Numbered from the stretch's first letter, positions 53,423-63,001 are shown. The stretch is DNA of 64,000 nt from Geothrix sp. (GCA_019449415.1 JAGRPP010000021.1:1-64000); one strand, 5' to 3'. Program-made: numbers and translations. The notes: generated by a model from the letters alone, not told the origin.

Positions 53423-54921
53423 TGAGCCTCACCCCCAGCCAGTGGGCGGCGCTGCTGCCGCTGATTCTCCCGGCCCTCGGCGCCTGCCTGATCCCCCTCA
53501 TGTCCCTCGACAAGGATCAGGGCACCGCCAAGTGGATCCGGGCCGTCATGTACGGCACTGCCCTCTTGGCCGTGGGCGCGAGTTTCTGGTACCTGACCGA
53601 CCTCTGGCAGACCGGCGCCCAGCCCAGTTTCTTCCAGCTCCGCATGGACCGCCTGGCCCAGTTCACCGGCATCTTCCTGCTGGTGGCCGCGGCCCTCACC
53701 ATCCTCCAGAGCTGGGACCACTTCCACCAGGAAGGCTGGGTGAAGGGGGAGAGCCTCTCCCTGCTGCTTTTCTCCGTGGTGGGCATGATGCTCTTCGCCT
53801 CCACGACGCACTTCGTGGCCCTGTTCCTGGGGCTGGAACTCTTCAGCGTGCCGCTCTACGCCCTGGTGGGCACGGTGCGGGCGCGACCCCAGAGCGCCGA
53901 AGGCGGCATGAAGTACTTCATCACCGGGGCTGTGGCCTCCAGCTGCTTCCTCATGGGCGGTGTGCTGATTTACGGCCTGAGCGGCAGCCTCGATCTGACC
54001 ACCGCCGCTGTCATCCTCAAGGCCCAGGGCCTGGCCCTGGATCCGCTGGTGCTGGCGGGCGCCGCCCTCCTGCTGCTGGGCTTCCTCTTCAAGGTCTCCG
54101 CCGTGCCCTTCCACCAGTGGACGCCGGACGCCTACGAGGCTTCGCCCCATCCCATCGCCGGCTTCATGTCCGTGGCCACCAAGGGCGTGGCGTTCATCGC
54201 CCTGCTCCGCATCTTCCCCGGCAGCCTGGCGCCCCTGAGCGCCGTGGGCGTGAAGATGCAGGCCGTGGTGGCCGTGCTGGCCGTGGCCACCCTGGTGGTG
54301 GGCAACCTCACCGCCCTGGTGCAGTCCAATGTGAAGCGCATGCTGGCCTATTCCAGCATCAGCCATGCGGGCTACCTGATGCTCGGCTTCGTGGCCGGCA
54401 CCCCCGCCGCCCACACGGGCGTGCTGTTCTACCTGGTCATCTACCTGGCCATGAACCTGGGCGCCTTCGGCCTGCTGACGGCCTTCGGACTGGTGGGCGA
54501 GCACACCACCTTCGAGGACCTGCGGGGCCTGGGCTGGAAGCGGCCCGCCATGGGCTTTGCCGCCGCCGTGTTCATGCTGAGCCTGGCGGGCATCCCGCCC
54601 CTGGGCGGCTTCTATGGCAAGTACATGATCTTCCGCGAGCTGGTGGGCACGGGCCATGTGGGCCTGGCCATCCTGGGTGTGCTGGCGAGCCTGGTGTCCG
54701 CCTATTACTACCTGCGCTTCCTCGTGGCCCTCTTCCTTCAGGCCCCCAATGCCGAGGCGGAGCGCCTGGCCTCGGATCGCCCGGCGGTCCACGCCCCCCT
54801 GGCCGGCGCCACGGTGCTGGTGGCCGCGGGCATCGTCCTGGCCGGTGGCTTTCTCCAGTATTTCCTTGCAGATGGGTTCGCCCGGCGCGCCCTGGTCGAG
54901 GGGCTCGGCCTGATTCGCTGA
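53422..54921 (+). CDS. nuoN: NADH-quinone oxidoreductase subunit N
   Basis: A 499-residue antiporter-like proton-pumping subunit. Typical parts are LFLGLELFSVPLYALVGTVR, the lysine in FKVSAVPFHQWTPDAYEASP, the NVKRMLAYSSISHAGYLMLG motif and the GIPPLGGFYGKYMIF helix. The ATG overlaps the nuoM stop by one base (TGATG). It is the last gene of the nuo group. Confidence 0.96.
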   Translation: MSLTPSQWAALLPLILPALGACLIPLMSLDKDQGTAKWIRAVMYGTALLAVGASFWYLTDLWQTGAQPSFFQLRMDRLAQFTGIFLLVAAALTILQSWDHFHQEGWVKGESLSLLLFSVVGMMLFASTTHFVALFLGLELFSVPLYALVGTVRARPQSAEGGMKYFITGAVASSCFLMGGVLIYGLSGSLDLTTAAVILKAQGLALDPLVLAGAALLLLGFLFKVSAVPFHQWTPDAYEASPHPIAGFMSVATKGVAFIALLRIFPGSLAPLSAVGVKMQAVVAVLAVATLVVGNLTALVQSNVKRMLAYSSISHAGYLMLGFVAGTPAAHTGVLFYLVIYLAMNLGAFGLLTAFGLVGEHTTFEDLRGLGWKRPAMGFAAAVFMLSLAGIPPLGGFYGKYMIFRELVGTGHVGLAILGVLASLVSAYYYLRFLVALFLQAPNAEAERLASDRPAVHAPLAGATVLVAAGIVLAGGFLQYFLADGFARRALVEGLGLIR

Positions 54922-54988
54922 TTCTAGAATTTCCGCTTCAACCGGGAACCTGATCTGGCGGTCCATACATCGTTATGCGAAGGTTTAA

Positions 54989-55007
54989 GGCTGGGCCCTG
55001 CCCGGCC
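54989..55007. terminator. Hairpin between nuoN and the MacA-like gene
   Basis: GGCTGGGC-CCT-GCCCGGCC forms an 8-bp stem (one T-G pair), followed only by CTTT. It may partly terminate the nuo transcript. Confidence 0.4.
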
Positions 55008-55030
55008 CTTTGAGATTCGGAGCGCGGCGC

Positions 55031-56602
55031 ATGAAGCGGAACACCTGGATCGTTCTTGGCATTGGCGTCGCAGTGGTGGCGGCGGGAGCCGGCTACGCCC
55101 TCACGCGGCCCAAGGATGAAGTGAAGTGGCGCCAGGCCAAGCTGGACAAGGGCAACATCACTCAACGCATCAATGCCACGGGCGCCGTGAGTCCGGTGGT
55201 GCAGGTGGCCGTGGGCACCCAGGTGTCCGGGGTGATCTCGGCCCTCTATGTGGACTACAACAGCATCGTGAAGAAGGGCCAGCTCATCGCCCAGATCGAT
55301 CCGACCATCTGGGAGACCCAGCTGAAGGATGCCGAAGCCGGCATGGACCGGGCCAAGGCGAGCATGGATGACGCCCGGCGCCAGTACGAGCGCGCCAAGC
55401 GCCTGGCGGCGGAGAAGCTGCTGGCGGACCAGGATCTCGAGGCCAAGCAGGTGGCCTACCAGACCGCCGTGGCCAGCTACGAGAACGCCAAGGCCTCCCT
55501 GGAGCGCGCCAAGGCCAACCTCGGCTACTGCAACATCACGGCCCCGGTGGATGGCGTCGTCATCTCGCGGCTGGCGGATGTGGGGCAGACCGTGGCCGCC
55601 AGCTTCAGCACGCCCAACCTCTTCCAGATCGCCCAGGACCTGTCGAAGATGAAGGTCCAGGTTTCCATCGGCGAATCGGACATCGACGAAGTGAAGGTGG
55701 GACAGCGCGCCTTCTTCACGGTGGACAGCCTGCCCGACCGGCAGTTCGGCGCCACCGTGAGCTTGGTCCGGCAGGAGCCGATCACCACCCAGAATGTCGT
55801 GAACTATGTCGTCGAGATGATCGTCCCCAACGAGCCCCTCCCCGGCTCCGGCGAGGAGGCCCAGGGCTCCGCCCAGGCCGCCGGCGGCCATGCCCCCCGT
55901 GGCTCGGCATCTGGCGAGGCACCCGGCGCGGCACCTGGGGCCGGGCAGGGCGCCCCTGATCCCGAGAAGGCCTGGGAGCGCATGAAGGACCGCCTGCCGG
56001 CGGGCACCACCAAGGCAGACTTCCTGAAGCGGTTCAAGGAGCGCCAGGCGGGACAGGGCAAGCCCGATCAGGTCCGCCCCATGGCCGCCGCGGCCCAGGC
56101 CCCCGTGGGCGATCCGAAGGCCCTGGCCCGGATCCCCGGCGGCGCCAGCCAGCTCGGCGGCCCGAAGTTCACCGGCACCCTGGCCCTGCGCTCGGGCATG
56201 ACCGCCAATGTCACCATCGTCACCAACCAGCGCAAGGATGTGCTGCGGGTGCCGAACTCCGCCCTGCGCTTCAACCCCTCCGCCTTCATCAAGGATGAGA
56301 AGAAGACCGACGGCCCGCGCCTGGGCCAGCCCATGACGATGGGCGGCGGTCCCCGGCCCGGGGCCCAGAGCACCACCGGCAGCAAGGGGGGCCTGGTGGC
56401 TCGACGGGAGGATCGCATCTGGGTGCTGGAGAACGGCAAGCCCAAGGCCCTGGTGGTCAAGGCCGGCATCACGGACGGTCAGTTCACCGAAGTGACCGGC
56501 GAGGGCCTCCAGGAGGGCCTGCAGATCCTGGTGGGCGTCGAAAACACCAAGCAGGCCAACGGCACGGCGGCCACGCCGGGCGGCCAGGGCGGACGGCGCT
56601 AG
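55031..56602 (+). CDS. MacA/HlyD-type periplasmic adaptor with a large insert
   Basis: A 523-residue membrane-fusion protein. An N-terminal anchor (WIVLGIGVAVVAAGAGYALT), a lipoyl half (VAVGTQVSGVISALYVDYNS, VKKGQLIAQIDPTIW), a coiled-coil hairpin (residues about 95-180) and the second lipoyl half (NITAPVDGVVISRLADVGQT) are in the usual order. A Gly/Ala/Pro-rich insert of about 120 residues (about 275-395) interrupts the membrane-proximal beta barrel, which resumes with FTGTLALRSGMTANVTIV. It would link the MacB-like permease to an outer-membrane channel. GGAG precedes the ATG at 55031. Confidence 0.88.
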   Translation: MKRNTWIVLGIGVAVVAAGAGYALTRPKDEVKWRQAKLDKGNITQRINATGAVSPVVQVAVGTQVSGVISALYVDYNSIVKKGQLIAQIDPTIWETQLKDAEAGMDRAKASMDDARRQYERAKRLAAEKLLADQDLEAKQVAYQTAVASYENAKASLERAKANLGYCNITAPVDGVVISRLADVGQTVAASFSTPNLFQIAQDLSKMKVQVSIGESDIDEVKVGQRAFFTVDSLPDRQFGATVSLVRQEPITTQNVVNYVVEMIVPNEPLPGSGEEAQGSAQAAGGHAPRGSASGEAPGAAPGAGQGAPDPEKAWERMKDRLPAGTTKADFLKRFKERQAGQGKPDQVRPMAAAAQAPVGDPKALARIPGGASQLGGPKFTGTLALRSGMTANVTIVTNQRKDVLRVPNSALRFNPSAFIKDEKKTDGPRLGQPMTMGGGPRPGAQSTTGSKGGLVARREDRIWVLENGKPKALVVKAGITDGQFTEVTGEGLQEGLQILVGVENTKQANGTAATPGGQGGRR

Positions 56603-56614
56603 CCGGGAGGATCC

Positions 56615-57832
56615 ATGCGGTTCCTGGAGTTCATCAAGCTCGCGCTGTTTGCCATCACGCGCAACAAGATGCGCGCGTTTCTCACCATGCTCGGCATCAT
56701 CGTGGGCGTGGGGGCGGTCATCGCCATGATCGGCATCGGCGAGGGCTCGAAGCGGGCCTCCATCGCCCTGATCCAGAACATGGGCTCCAACATGCTGACC
56801 ATCTTCCCCGGCAGCGGCGGAAACCGCTTCGGCCCGTCGGCCATGGGCAGCGCGGACATCCTGCTGGAGAGCGACCCCCCCCTGATCCAGCAGGAGCTCG
56901 GGCAGAGCAGCGTGGTGGCGGCCTCGGCCCAGGTCCAGACCACGCGGCCCATCATCTTCCAGAACAGCAACTATGTCACCCAGGTCCAGGGCACGGGCCC
57001 CGAGTTCCTCCAGATCCGGGGCTGGGAAGTCGAGAACGGGCGCTTCTTCACCGATACCGAAGTCCGCGGCATGGCCAAGGTCTGCGTCATCGGCCAGACC
57101 GTGAAGGACAATCTCTTCCCCAATGGCGAGGACCCCGTGGGACAGACCCTGCGCGTGGGCGCGCTGCCCTTCCAGGTGGTCGGCGTGCTGGAGAAGAAGG
57201 GGGCCGGCATGTGGGGCGACCAGGACGACCTCATCGTGGCGCCCTACACCACGGTCATGCGCAAGATCATGGGGCGCGACAAGATCCAGCGCATCATGGT
57301 CAGCGCCCAGGAGGGCAAGGCCGAGCTGGCCGAAGCCGAAGTCACGGCCCTGCTGCGCCAGCGCATGAAGGTGGCGCCCAAGGATGACAACCCCTTCCAG
57401 ATCCGCAAGCAGGACGACATCGTGCAGATGCAGAGCCAGCAGGCGGGCATCCTCACGGCTCTGCTGGCCGTGGCGGCCAGCATCTCCCTGGTGGTGGGGG
57501 GCATCGGCATCTCGAACATCATGCTGGTGAGCGTCACCGAGCGCACCCGGGAGATCGGCATCCGGCGCGCCCTGGGAGCCACCCAGCGGAGCATCCTCTG
57601 GCAGTTCCTCATCGAGGCCATCGTGCTTTCCGTGCTGGGCGGCGTCATCGGGATCGGATTCGCGTACACGGCCGTCTTCATCCTCCAGAAGTTCCAGGTG
57701 CCAGCCGTGACTGAATCCTGGGCTGTGGCCCTGGGCCTGGGCTTCTCCGGGGTGGTGGGCGTGGCGGCCGGCTTCCTGCCTGCTGTGAAGGCCGCGAAGC
57801 TGGATGTGATCGATGCCCTGAGGTACGAGTGA
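56615..57832 (+). CDS. MacB-type ABC permease without fused ATPase
   Basis: A 405-residue permease. A first membrane helix (MRAFLTMLGIIVGVGAVIAM) leads to a periplasmic MacB_PCD domain (residues about 45-260), then three helices (ILTALLAVAASISLVVGGIG, IEAIVLSVLGGVIGIGFAYT, VALGLGFSGVVGVAAGFLPA) and the closing KAAKLDVIDALRYE. Full MacB has an N-terminal ATPase; here it is absent and no ATPase gene is adjacent, so a separate one must act in trans. GGGAGG lies four bases before the ATG. The adaptor gene is 12 bp upstream. Confidence 0.92.
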   Translation: MRFLEFIKLALFAITRNKMRAFLTMLGIIVGVGAVIAMIGIGEGSKRASIALIQNMGSNMLTIFPGSGGNRFGPSAMGSADILLESDPPLIQQELGQSSVVAASAQVQTTRPIIFQNSNYVTQVQGTGPEFLQIRGWEVENGRFFTDTEVRGMAKVCVIGQTVKDNLFPNGEDPVGQTLRVGALPFQVVGVLEKKGAGMWGDQDDLIVAPYTTVMRKIMGRDKIQRIMVSAQEGKAELAEAEVTALLRQRMKVAPKDDNPFQIRKQDDIVQMQSQQAGILTALLAVAASISLVVGGIGISNIMLVSVTERTREIGIRRALGATQRSILWQFLIEAIVLSVLGGVIGIGFAYTAVFILQKFQVPAVTESWAVALGLGFSGVVGVAAGFLPAVKAAKLDVIDALRYE

Positions 57833-57835
57833 GCC

Positions 57836-59083
57836 GTGGCTGAGGCCGCCGCCCCCCATGACCCTTACGCGGCCCTGAGGGACGGGAGCTACCGCTGGTT
57901 CATCGCCTCCATGGGCCTCGTCACCCTGGGGCTCCAGATGCAGGGCGTGGTGGTGGGCTGGCAGGTCTACGACCGCACGGGGGATCCCCTCGCCCTGGGC
58001 CTGGTGGGGCTGTCCGAGGCGCTGCCCTTTCTGGCCCTGGCGCTGTTCGGCGGCCATGCGGCAGACCGGATGAACCGCCTGCGCCTCTGCATGGCGTCGA
58101 CCCTGGGGCTGGCCCTCTGCTCGGCCCTGCTCTGGGGGTTCAGCTGGCAGTTCCAGGTCGGCCCCCTGGCCAAGGCCGTTGGGCCCATCTACGGGATCAT
58201 CTTCCTCACGGGCATCATGCGGGCCTTCTACCGTCCGGCCAATGTGGCCCTGGGCACGGACCTGCTGCCCAAGGAACTCTACGCGAACGGCTCGACCTGG
58301 CGCGTGGCCATTTTCCACTCGGGCATGGTGCTCGGCCCGGCCCTGGGGGGTCTGGTCTATGCCTGGCGCGGCCCGGTGACGGCCCATTTCCTGGTGATGG
58401 CGCTGATGACGGGCGGGCTCCTGGGCATGTTCGCCGTCCGCTACGCGCCGCGGGTGGTGGCGCCGCGGGTGGGGTCCATCCTCCAGAGTCTGGGCGAGGG
58501 CCTGCGCTTCGTGTTCTCGCGGCGGCTGCTGCTGGGGGCCATCAGCCTCGACCTCTTCGCCGTGCTGTTCGGCGGGGCCGTGGCCGTGCTGCCCGTGTTC
58601 GCCAAGGAGATCCTCCAGGTGGGACCTCAGGGCCTCGGCATCCTGCGTGCCGCCCCGGCCGCGGGTTCGGTGCTCATGGGCATCACCCTGGCCCACCGGC
58701 CGCCCCTGCGCCGGGCGGGCCGGACCCTGCTGCTCTGCGTGGGGGGGTTCGGCGTGGCCATGATCGCCTTCGCCCTGAGCCGGAGCTTCCTCCTGAGCCT
58801 GCTGGCGCTGGCCGCCAGCGGGGCCGTGGACAATGTCAGCGTGGTGCTGCGGGCCACCCTGGTCCAGACCCTCACGCCGGAGCACATGCTGGGCCGGGTG
58901 TCCTCGGTGAACCAGGTCTTCATCGGCTCCAGCAACGAGATCGGGGCCTTCGAGAGCGGCCTGGCCGCCCGGCTTCTGGGCCTGGTGCCCTCGGTGGTCT
59001 TCGGCGGCTGCATGACCCTGCTGGTGGTGGCCGCCACCGCCTGGAAGGTGCCCGAGCTGCGCAGGATGGACCGCATCCAGTGA
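57836..59083 (+). CDS. MFS transporter, EntS/MFS_3-like exporter
   Basis: A 415-residue transporter with twelve helices. The loop 2-3 motif is GGHAADRMNRLRLC, and FYRPANVALGTDLLPKELYA and STWRVAIFHSGMVLGPALGG are typical of the EntS-like branch of enterobactin and macrolide exporters. The GTG start is 3 bp after the permease stop, so it belongs to the MacA/MacB-like operon. Substrate unknown. Confidence 0.88.
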   Translation: MAEAAAPHDPYAALRDGSYRWFIASMGLVTLGLQMQGVVVGWQVYDRTGDPLALGLVGLSEALPFLALALFGGHAADRMNRLRLCMASTLGLALCSALLWGFSWQFQVGPLAKAVGPIYGIIFLTGIMRAFYRPANVALGTDLLPKELYANGSTWRVAIFHSGMVLGPALGGLVYAWRGPVTAHFLVMALMTGGLLGMFAVRYAPRVVAPRVGSILQSLGEGLRFVFSRRLLLGAISLDLFAVLFGGAVAVLPVFAKEILQVGPQGLGILRAAPAAGSVLMGITLAHRPPLRRAGRTLLLCVGGFGVAMIAFALSRSFLLSLLALAASGAVDNVSVVLRATLVQTLTPEHMLGRVSSVNQVFIGSSNEIGAFESGLAARLLGLVPSVVFGGCMTLLVVAATAWKVPELRRMDRIQ

Positions 59084-59086
59084 CGA

Positions 59087-59112
59087 AAAGGGCGGCCCCG
59101 AGGCCGCCCTTT
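59087..59112. terminator. Bidirectional terminator between the MFS gene and tpx
   Basis: AAAGGGCGGCC-CCGA-GGCCGCCCTTT is a perfect 11-bp stem with a 4-base loop. The minus strand reads into TTTTCG after the stem and the plus strand into TTTCC, so it is better for tpx but serves both convergent genes. Confidence 0.88.
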
Positions 59113-59131
59113 CCTGGAAACGGAAGATCGA

Positions 59132-59629
<498 letters not shown>

Positions 59630-59670
59630 GAGAGCTCCTCGTTGAGAACTCTCAGTTTACGCTCCCGAAG

Positions 59671-60210
59671 TTACTTCGGCGGGAACTTGGCGAGGATGTC
59701 GCGAACCGCCCTCGGCACGACCTCATCGGCATCCTCGGGGTTGCCCAGGCCCGTAAGGGCGCCGGCTGCGGCGCCCTGCCAGATCATCTGGTTGCTCTTG
59801 AAATCCACGATCTCGATGACGATGCTGCCTTCCTTGTAGTGGTGCACCTGGCTGGTGGAGGTGCCGATGCGCCCGTAGATCGGCCGGTAGCCCCAGCCCC
59901 AGCCCACATGGGTGGTGGTGCGGTACCTCCGCTCCTGCACGATGGGGTAGTAGGTCACGAGGAAGTCTGGATCCGCCTTGGTCTCCATGGCGAAGCCCTT
60001 GGCCTGGAGCTCCTTCTCCACGGCGGCGCGCACCCGTTTGTCCATGAGGCTGGTGGTGCCGCCCGTGCCCTTCTTGGAGGTGTAGTAATCGAAGGTCCGG
60101 TAGCGCCCATAGGAGGCGGTCACATCGTAGTCGTAGGTCACCTGGTAGCTGCTGCAGGCCCCGAGCAGGGCGAGGGACAGCAGGGCGGCGGGCAGTCTGA
60201 GGGGGCGCAT
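59671..60210 (-). CDS. DUF4136 lipoprotein
   Basis: A 179-residue lipoprotein with signal peptide and lipobox LALLGAC. The body is DUF4136-like: VTASYGRYRTFDYYTSK, KRVRAAVEKELQAKGFA, DPDFLVTYY, a Gly/Tyr-rich loop (GWGWGYRPIYGR), and GSIVIEIVDFKSNQMIWQGA near the end. Function of the family is unknown; it is thought to sit in the envelope. It ends 42 bp upstream of tpx on the same strand. Confidence 0.88.
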   Translation of the reverse strand: MRPLRLPAALLSLALLGACSSYQVTYDYDVTASYGRYRTFDYYTSKKGTGGTTSLMDKRVRAAVEKELQAKGFAMETKADPDFLVTYYPIVQERRYRTTTHVGWGWGYRPIYGRIGTSTSQVHHYKEGSIVIEIVDFKSNQMIWQGAAAGALTGLGNPEDADEVVPRAVRDILAKFPPK

Positions 60211-60268
60211 GGAACCTCCGGGGCACCATTATGGACGCCCGGAATGGGTGGAGGTTGAAGGCGGTGAC

Positions 60269-60328
60269 TGGTCTATGGTGGTCTAAGGAGGGGGCGGTTC
60301 CCGGGGGGCCCACCTAAATGGTCTGTTC
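60269..60328. promoter_or_regulatory. TGGTCT direct repeats, likely MocR operator
   Basis: TGGTCTATGG (60269-60278) and TGGTCTAAGG (60279-60288) are adjacent direct repeats; a third TGGTCT starts at 60319, exactly 50 bp after the first. The spacing puts all copies on one DNA face. They lie between the lipoprotein gene and the MocR gene. MocR-type regulators bind direct repeats near their own promoters. Confidence 0.55.
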
Positions 60329-60384
60329 TGGGCTGTGAATTTCGTCGTCTTTCTTTGAAACACCTTGGGAATCACTCCATCCTG

Positions 60385-61854
60385 ATGGGGATGGTACTCG
60401 ACCCCACCCTCGACCCGGGCGCCTCCAGCCCCTTGTATCTGCAGCTGCAGCGGCGGCTTCGTGGCCTGATCCAGCAGGGCGAGTGGCGGCCCGGCACGCG
60501 GCTGCCCGCCGTGCCCGAGCTGGCCCAGCGTTGGGGCGTCCATCGCCTGACGGTTCTGAAGGCTCTGGCCGGGCTCAAGCGCACGGGCTGGATCCAGACC
60601 GTGCAGGGGCGGGGCAGCTTCGTGGCGCCGCGTCTGCCGGAGGCCCCGGGTCTGCGCTCCACCAGCGAGTTCCCGTTTGAAGGATCCCCGCTGCTGGTCC
60701 ACGACGGGGAGCTGGGCTCCTGGCTGGGCGAGACCCTGGAGCGGGTCCAGGACAGGCACCTGGTGAGCTTTTCCGCAGGCTTCATCCCCTCCGACCTGCT
60801 GCCGGCCGAGCAGCTCCGGCGCATCACGGCCCAGGTGCTGAAAGACCTCGGCTCCGAGGCCTGGGTCTACTCCGCCCCCGCGGGCTACGCGCCCTACCTG
60901 GAAGCCGTGGGCCGCTGGTTGGCCTCCGAGGGCGAGCCCATCGACGAGGGCTGGGGCATCCGCGCCATCCCCGGGGCGCAGTCCGGCCTGGCCCTGGCCC
61001 TGGAATCCTTCACGGTGCCCGGTGACCGCGTGCTGGTGGAAAGCCCCTGCTATGTGGGCATCCTGGCCCTCATCCGCGCCCTGGGCCGCGAGGCGGTGCC
61101 CGTGCCCGTGGACCGCCAGGGCCTGGATCCCGAGCGGCTGGCTTCGGCCCTTCAGCGCAGCGAAGCCAAGCTGCTCTTCACGGTGCCCAGCTTCCACAAT
61201 CCCACCGGTATGACCCAGTCCAAGGCCCGCCGCGAGCGGGTGCTGGCGCTGACGCGGACCCACGGCGTGATCCTCGTGACGGATTCGGCCTACGGCGACC
61301 TGCGCTTCTCCGGCAACTCCCTGCCGCCCTTCCGGCGGCTCGAGGGCGCTGACCATGTCATCCACCTGGGGAGCTTCTCCAAGTCGCTGGCGGCGGGCCT
61401 GCGCCTAGGCTACCTCATCGCCAGGGACGACCTGCTCCGGCGCATGGCCCCCATCCAGGAAGTGCAGACCATCGCCCAGCCGCCGCTCATGCAGGCCGTG
61501 GTGGCCCGCTTCCTCGACACGGGCGGCTTCCGCCGCCATCTGGCCCGCGTACGCCGCGCCCTCAAGGAGCGCCGCGATGCCATGGTCGAGGCCCTGGCCG
61601 AGCACTTCCCCGGAGGCACCCAGGTCTCCGAGCCGAAAGGCGGCATGCACCTGTGGGTGGTGATGCCCGAGGGCTACTCGGCTCTCGATCTGCACCGCGA
61701 TGCCCTGCAGCACGGCATCGGGTTCGCCCCGGGCCCCCTCTTCTTTGCCGACGGCCGGGGCACCAACTGCCTCCGCCTGAACTTCTCCACGCACGACCCC
61801 GCGACCACCCGGGACGCCATCGCGCGCCTGGGTCAACTGATCCACCGGGCCTGA
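60385..61854 (+). CDS. MocR-type regulator: GntR DNA-binding domain fused to class I aminotransferase
   Basis: A 489-residue protein. Residues about 15-85 form a GntR winged helix (PLYLQLQRRLRGLIQQGEWR, LPAVPELAQRWGVHRLTVLK, TVQGRGSFVA). The rest is a fold-type I aminotransferase: AQSGLALALESFTVPGDRVL, PSFHNPTGMTQSKARRERVL, TDSAYGDLRFSG, and the PLP lysine in HLGSFSKSLAAGLRLGYL. MocR proteins sense PLP or amino compounds and activate or repress a nearby gene; here ilvE follows 34 bp later. The start is uncertain: ATG 60385, ATG 60391 or a TTG at 60355. No good Shine-Dalgarno is seen for any. Confidence 0.88.
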   Translation: MGMVLDPTLDPGASSPLYLQLQRRLRGLIQQGEWRPGTRLPAVPELAQRWGVHRLTVLKALAGLKRTGWIQTVQGRGSFVAPRLPEAPGLRSTSEFPFEGSPLLVHDGELGSWLGETLERVQDRHLVSFSAGFIPSDLLPAEQLRRITAQVLKDLGSEAWVYSAPAGYAPYLEAVGRWLASEGEPIDEGWGIRAIPGAQSGLALALESFTVPGDRVLVESPCYVGILALIRALGREAVPVPVDRQGLDPERLASALQRSEAKLLFTVPSFHNPTGMTQSKARRERVLALTRTHGVILVTDSAYGDLRFSGNSLPPFRRLEGADHVIHLGSFSKSLAAGLRLGYLIARDDLLRRMAPIQEVQTIAQPPLMQAVVARFLDTGGFRRHLARVRRALKERRDAMVEALAEHFPGGTQVSEPKGGMHLWVVMPEGYSALDLHRDALQHGIGFAPGPLFFADGRGTNCLRLNFSTHDPATTRDAIARLGQLIHRA

Positions 61855-61888
61855 CCCGGACCTGGCCATCCCCCTCCAAGGAGCACCC

Positions 61889-63001
61889 ATGAGCACCGTG
61901 ATGTCCACTCCCACCCTCGAGATCCGCCCCTCGGATCATGCCGCCAGTCCCGAGGAACGCGCCAAGCTCATGACCAACCTCCGCTTCGGGCAGGTGTTCT
62001 CCGACCACATGGTGGTGATCCCCTACAAGGAAGGGCAGGGCTGGGGCAAGGGCGTGCTGAAGGCCTACGGCCCCATCGAGATGTCCCCGGCCTCCTCCGT
62101 GCTGCACTACGGCCAGGCCATCTTCGAGGGCTTCAAGGCCTACAAGCAGAAGGACGGCAGTATTGCCTCCTTCCGGCCCGAGGCCAATGCCCAGCGCTTC
62201 AACAAGTCGGCCGCCCGCCTGGCCATGCCCGAACTCCCGGAGGCCCGCTTCCTGGAGGCCGCCAAGGCCCTGATCACGCAGGACCAGGCCTGGGTACCCG
62301 GCGCCGTGGGCGAGAGCCTCTACATGCGCCCCCTCATGATCGGCACCGAGGCCGCGCTGGGCGTCCACGCCAGCAACGAGTACCTCTTCCTCCTGATGGC
62401 CTGCCCCAGCGGCGCCTACTTCCCCGCCGGCGTGAAGCCGGTGACCGTCTGGATCTCCGATGAATATGTCCGCGCCGCGCCCGGTGGCACCGGCTTCGCC
62501 AAGTGCGCCGGCAATTACGCGGCCAGCCTCGTGGCCCAGAGCCAGGCCAAGGATCAGGGCTGCGACCAGGTGGTGTGGCTCGACGCCATCCACCGCGAGT
62601 ACATCGAAGAGATGGGTGGCATGAACATCTTCTTCGTCTACCAGGAGAAGGGCGAGACCGTGGTCGTCACGCCCGAGCTCACCGGCACCCTGCTGCCCGG
62701 CATCACCCGCGACAGCCTGCTGCAGCTGGCCTGCGAGCAGGGCTTCCGCGCGGAAGAGCGCAAGATCAGCGTGGCCGAGTGGAAGGCCGCCGTGGCCGAA
62801 GGCCGCATGACGGAAGCCTTCGCCTGCGGCACCGCCGCCGTCATCACGCCCGTGGGCCAGGTGAAGTCCCGGCAGGGCGAGTGGACCATCCACAACGGCG
62901 AGACCGGCCCCGTGGCCGCCAAGCTCCGCGAAGCCCTCCTCAACCTCCAGCACGGCCTCGCGCCCGATCCCCACGGCTGGATGAAGAAGATCGTCGGCTA
63001 A
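61889..63001 (+). CDS. ilvE: Branched-chain amino acid aminotransferase
   Basis: A 370-residue class IV PLP aminotransferase for the last step of valine, leucine and isoleucine synthesis and the first step of their breakdown. ASSVLHYGQAIFEGFKAYKQ, LYMRPLMIGTEAALGV, the PLP lysine in GGTGFAKCAGNYAAS, the GLU-rich EYIEEMGGMNIFFVY and EAFACGTAAVITPVG are diagnostic of the long (type 2) form. AAGGAG precedes the ATG. Confidence 0.96.
   Translation: MSTVMSTPTLEIRPSDHAASPEERAKLMTNLRFGQVFSDHMVVIPYKEGQGWGKGVLKAYGPIEMSPASSVLHYGQAIFEGFKAYKQKDGSIASFRPEANAQRFNKSAARLAMPELPEARFLEAAKALITQDQAWVPGAVGESLYMRPLMIGTEAALGVHASNEYLFLLMACPSGAYFPAGVKPVTVWISDEYVRAAPGGTGFAKCAGNYAASLVAQSQAKDQGCDQVVWLDAIHREYIEEMGGMNIFFVYQEKGETVVVTPELTGTLLPGITRDSLLQLACEQGFRAEERKISVAEWKAAVAEGRMTEAFACGTAAVITPVGQVKSRQGEWTIHNGETGPVAAKLREALLNLQHGLAPDPHGWMKKIVG

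Noticed and set aside
54938..58885. 1315-codon minus-strand open frame over the MacA/MacB/MFS genes
   Set aside because: Longest open frame in the window but wholly antisense to a coherent operon; GC-rich shadow.
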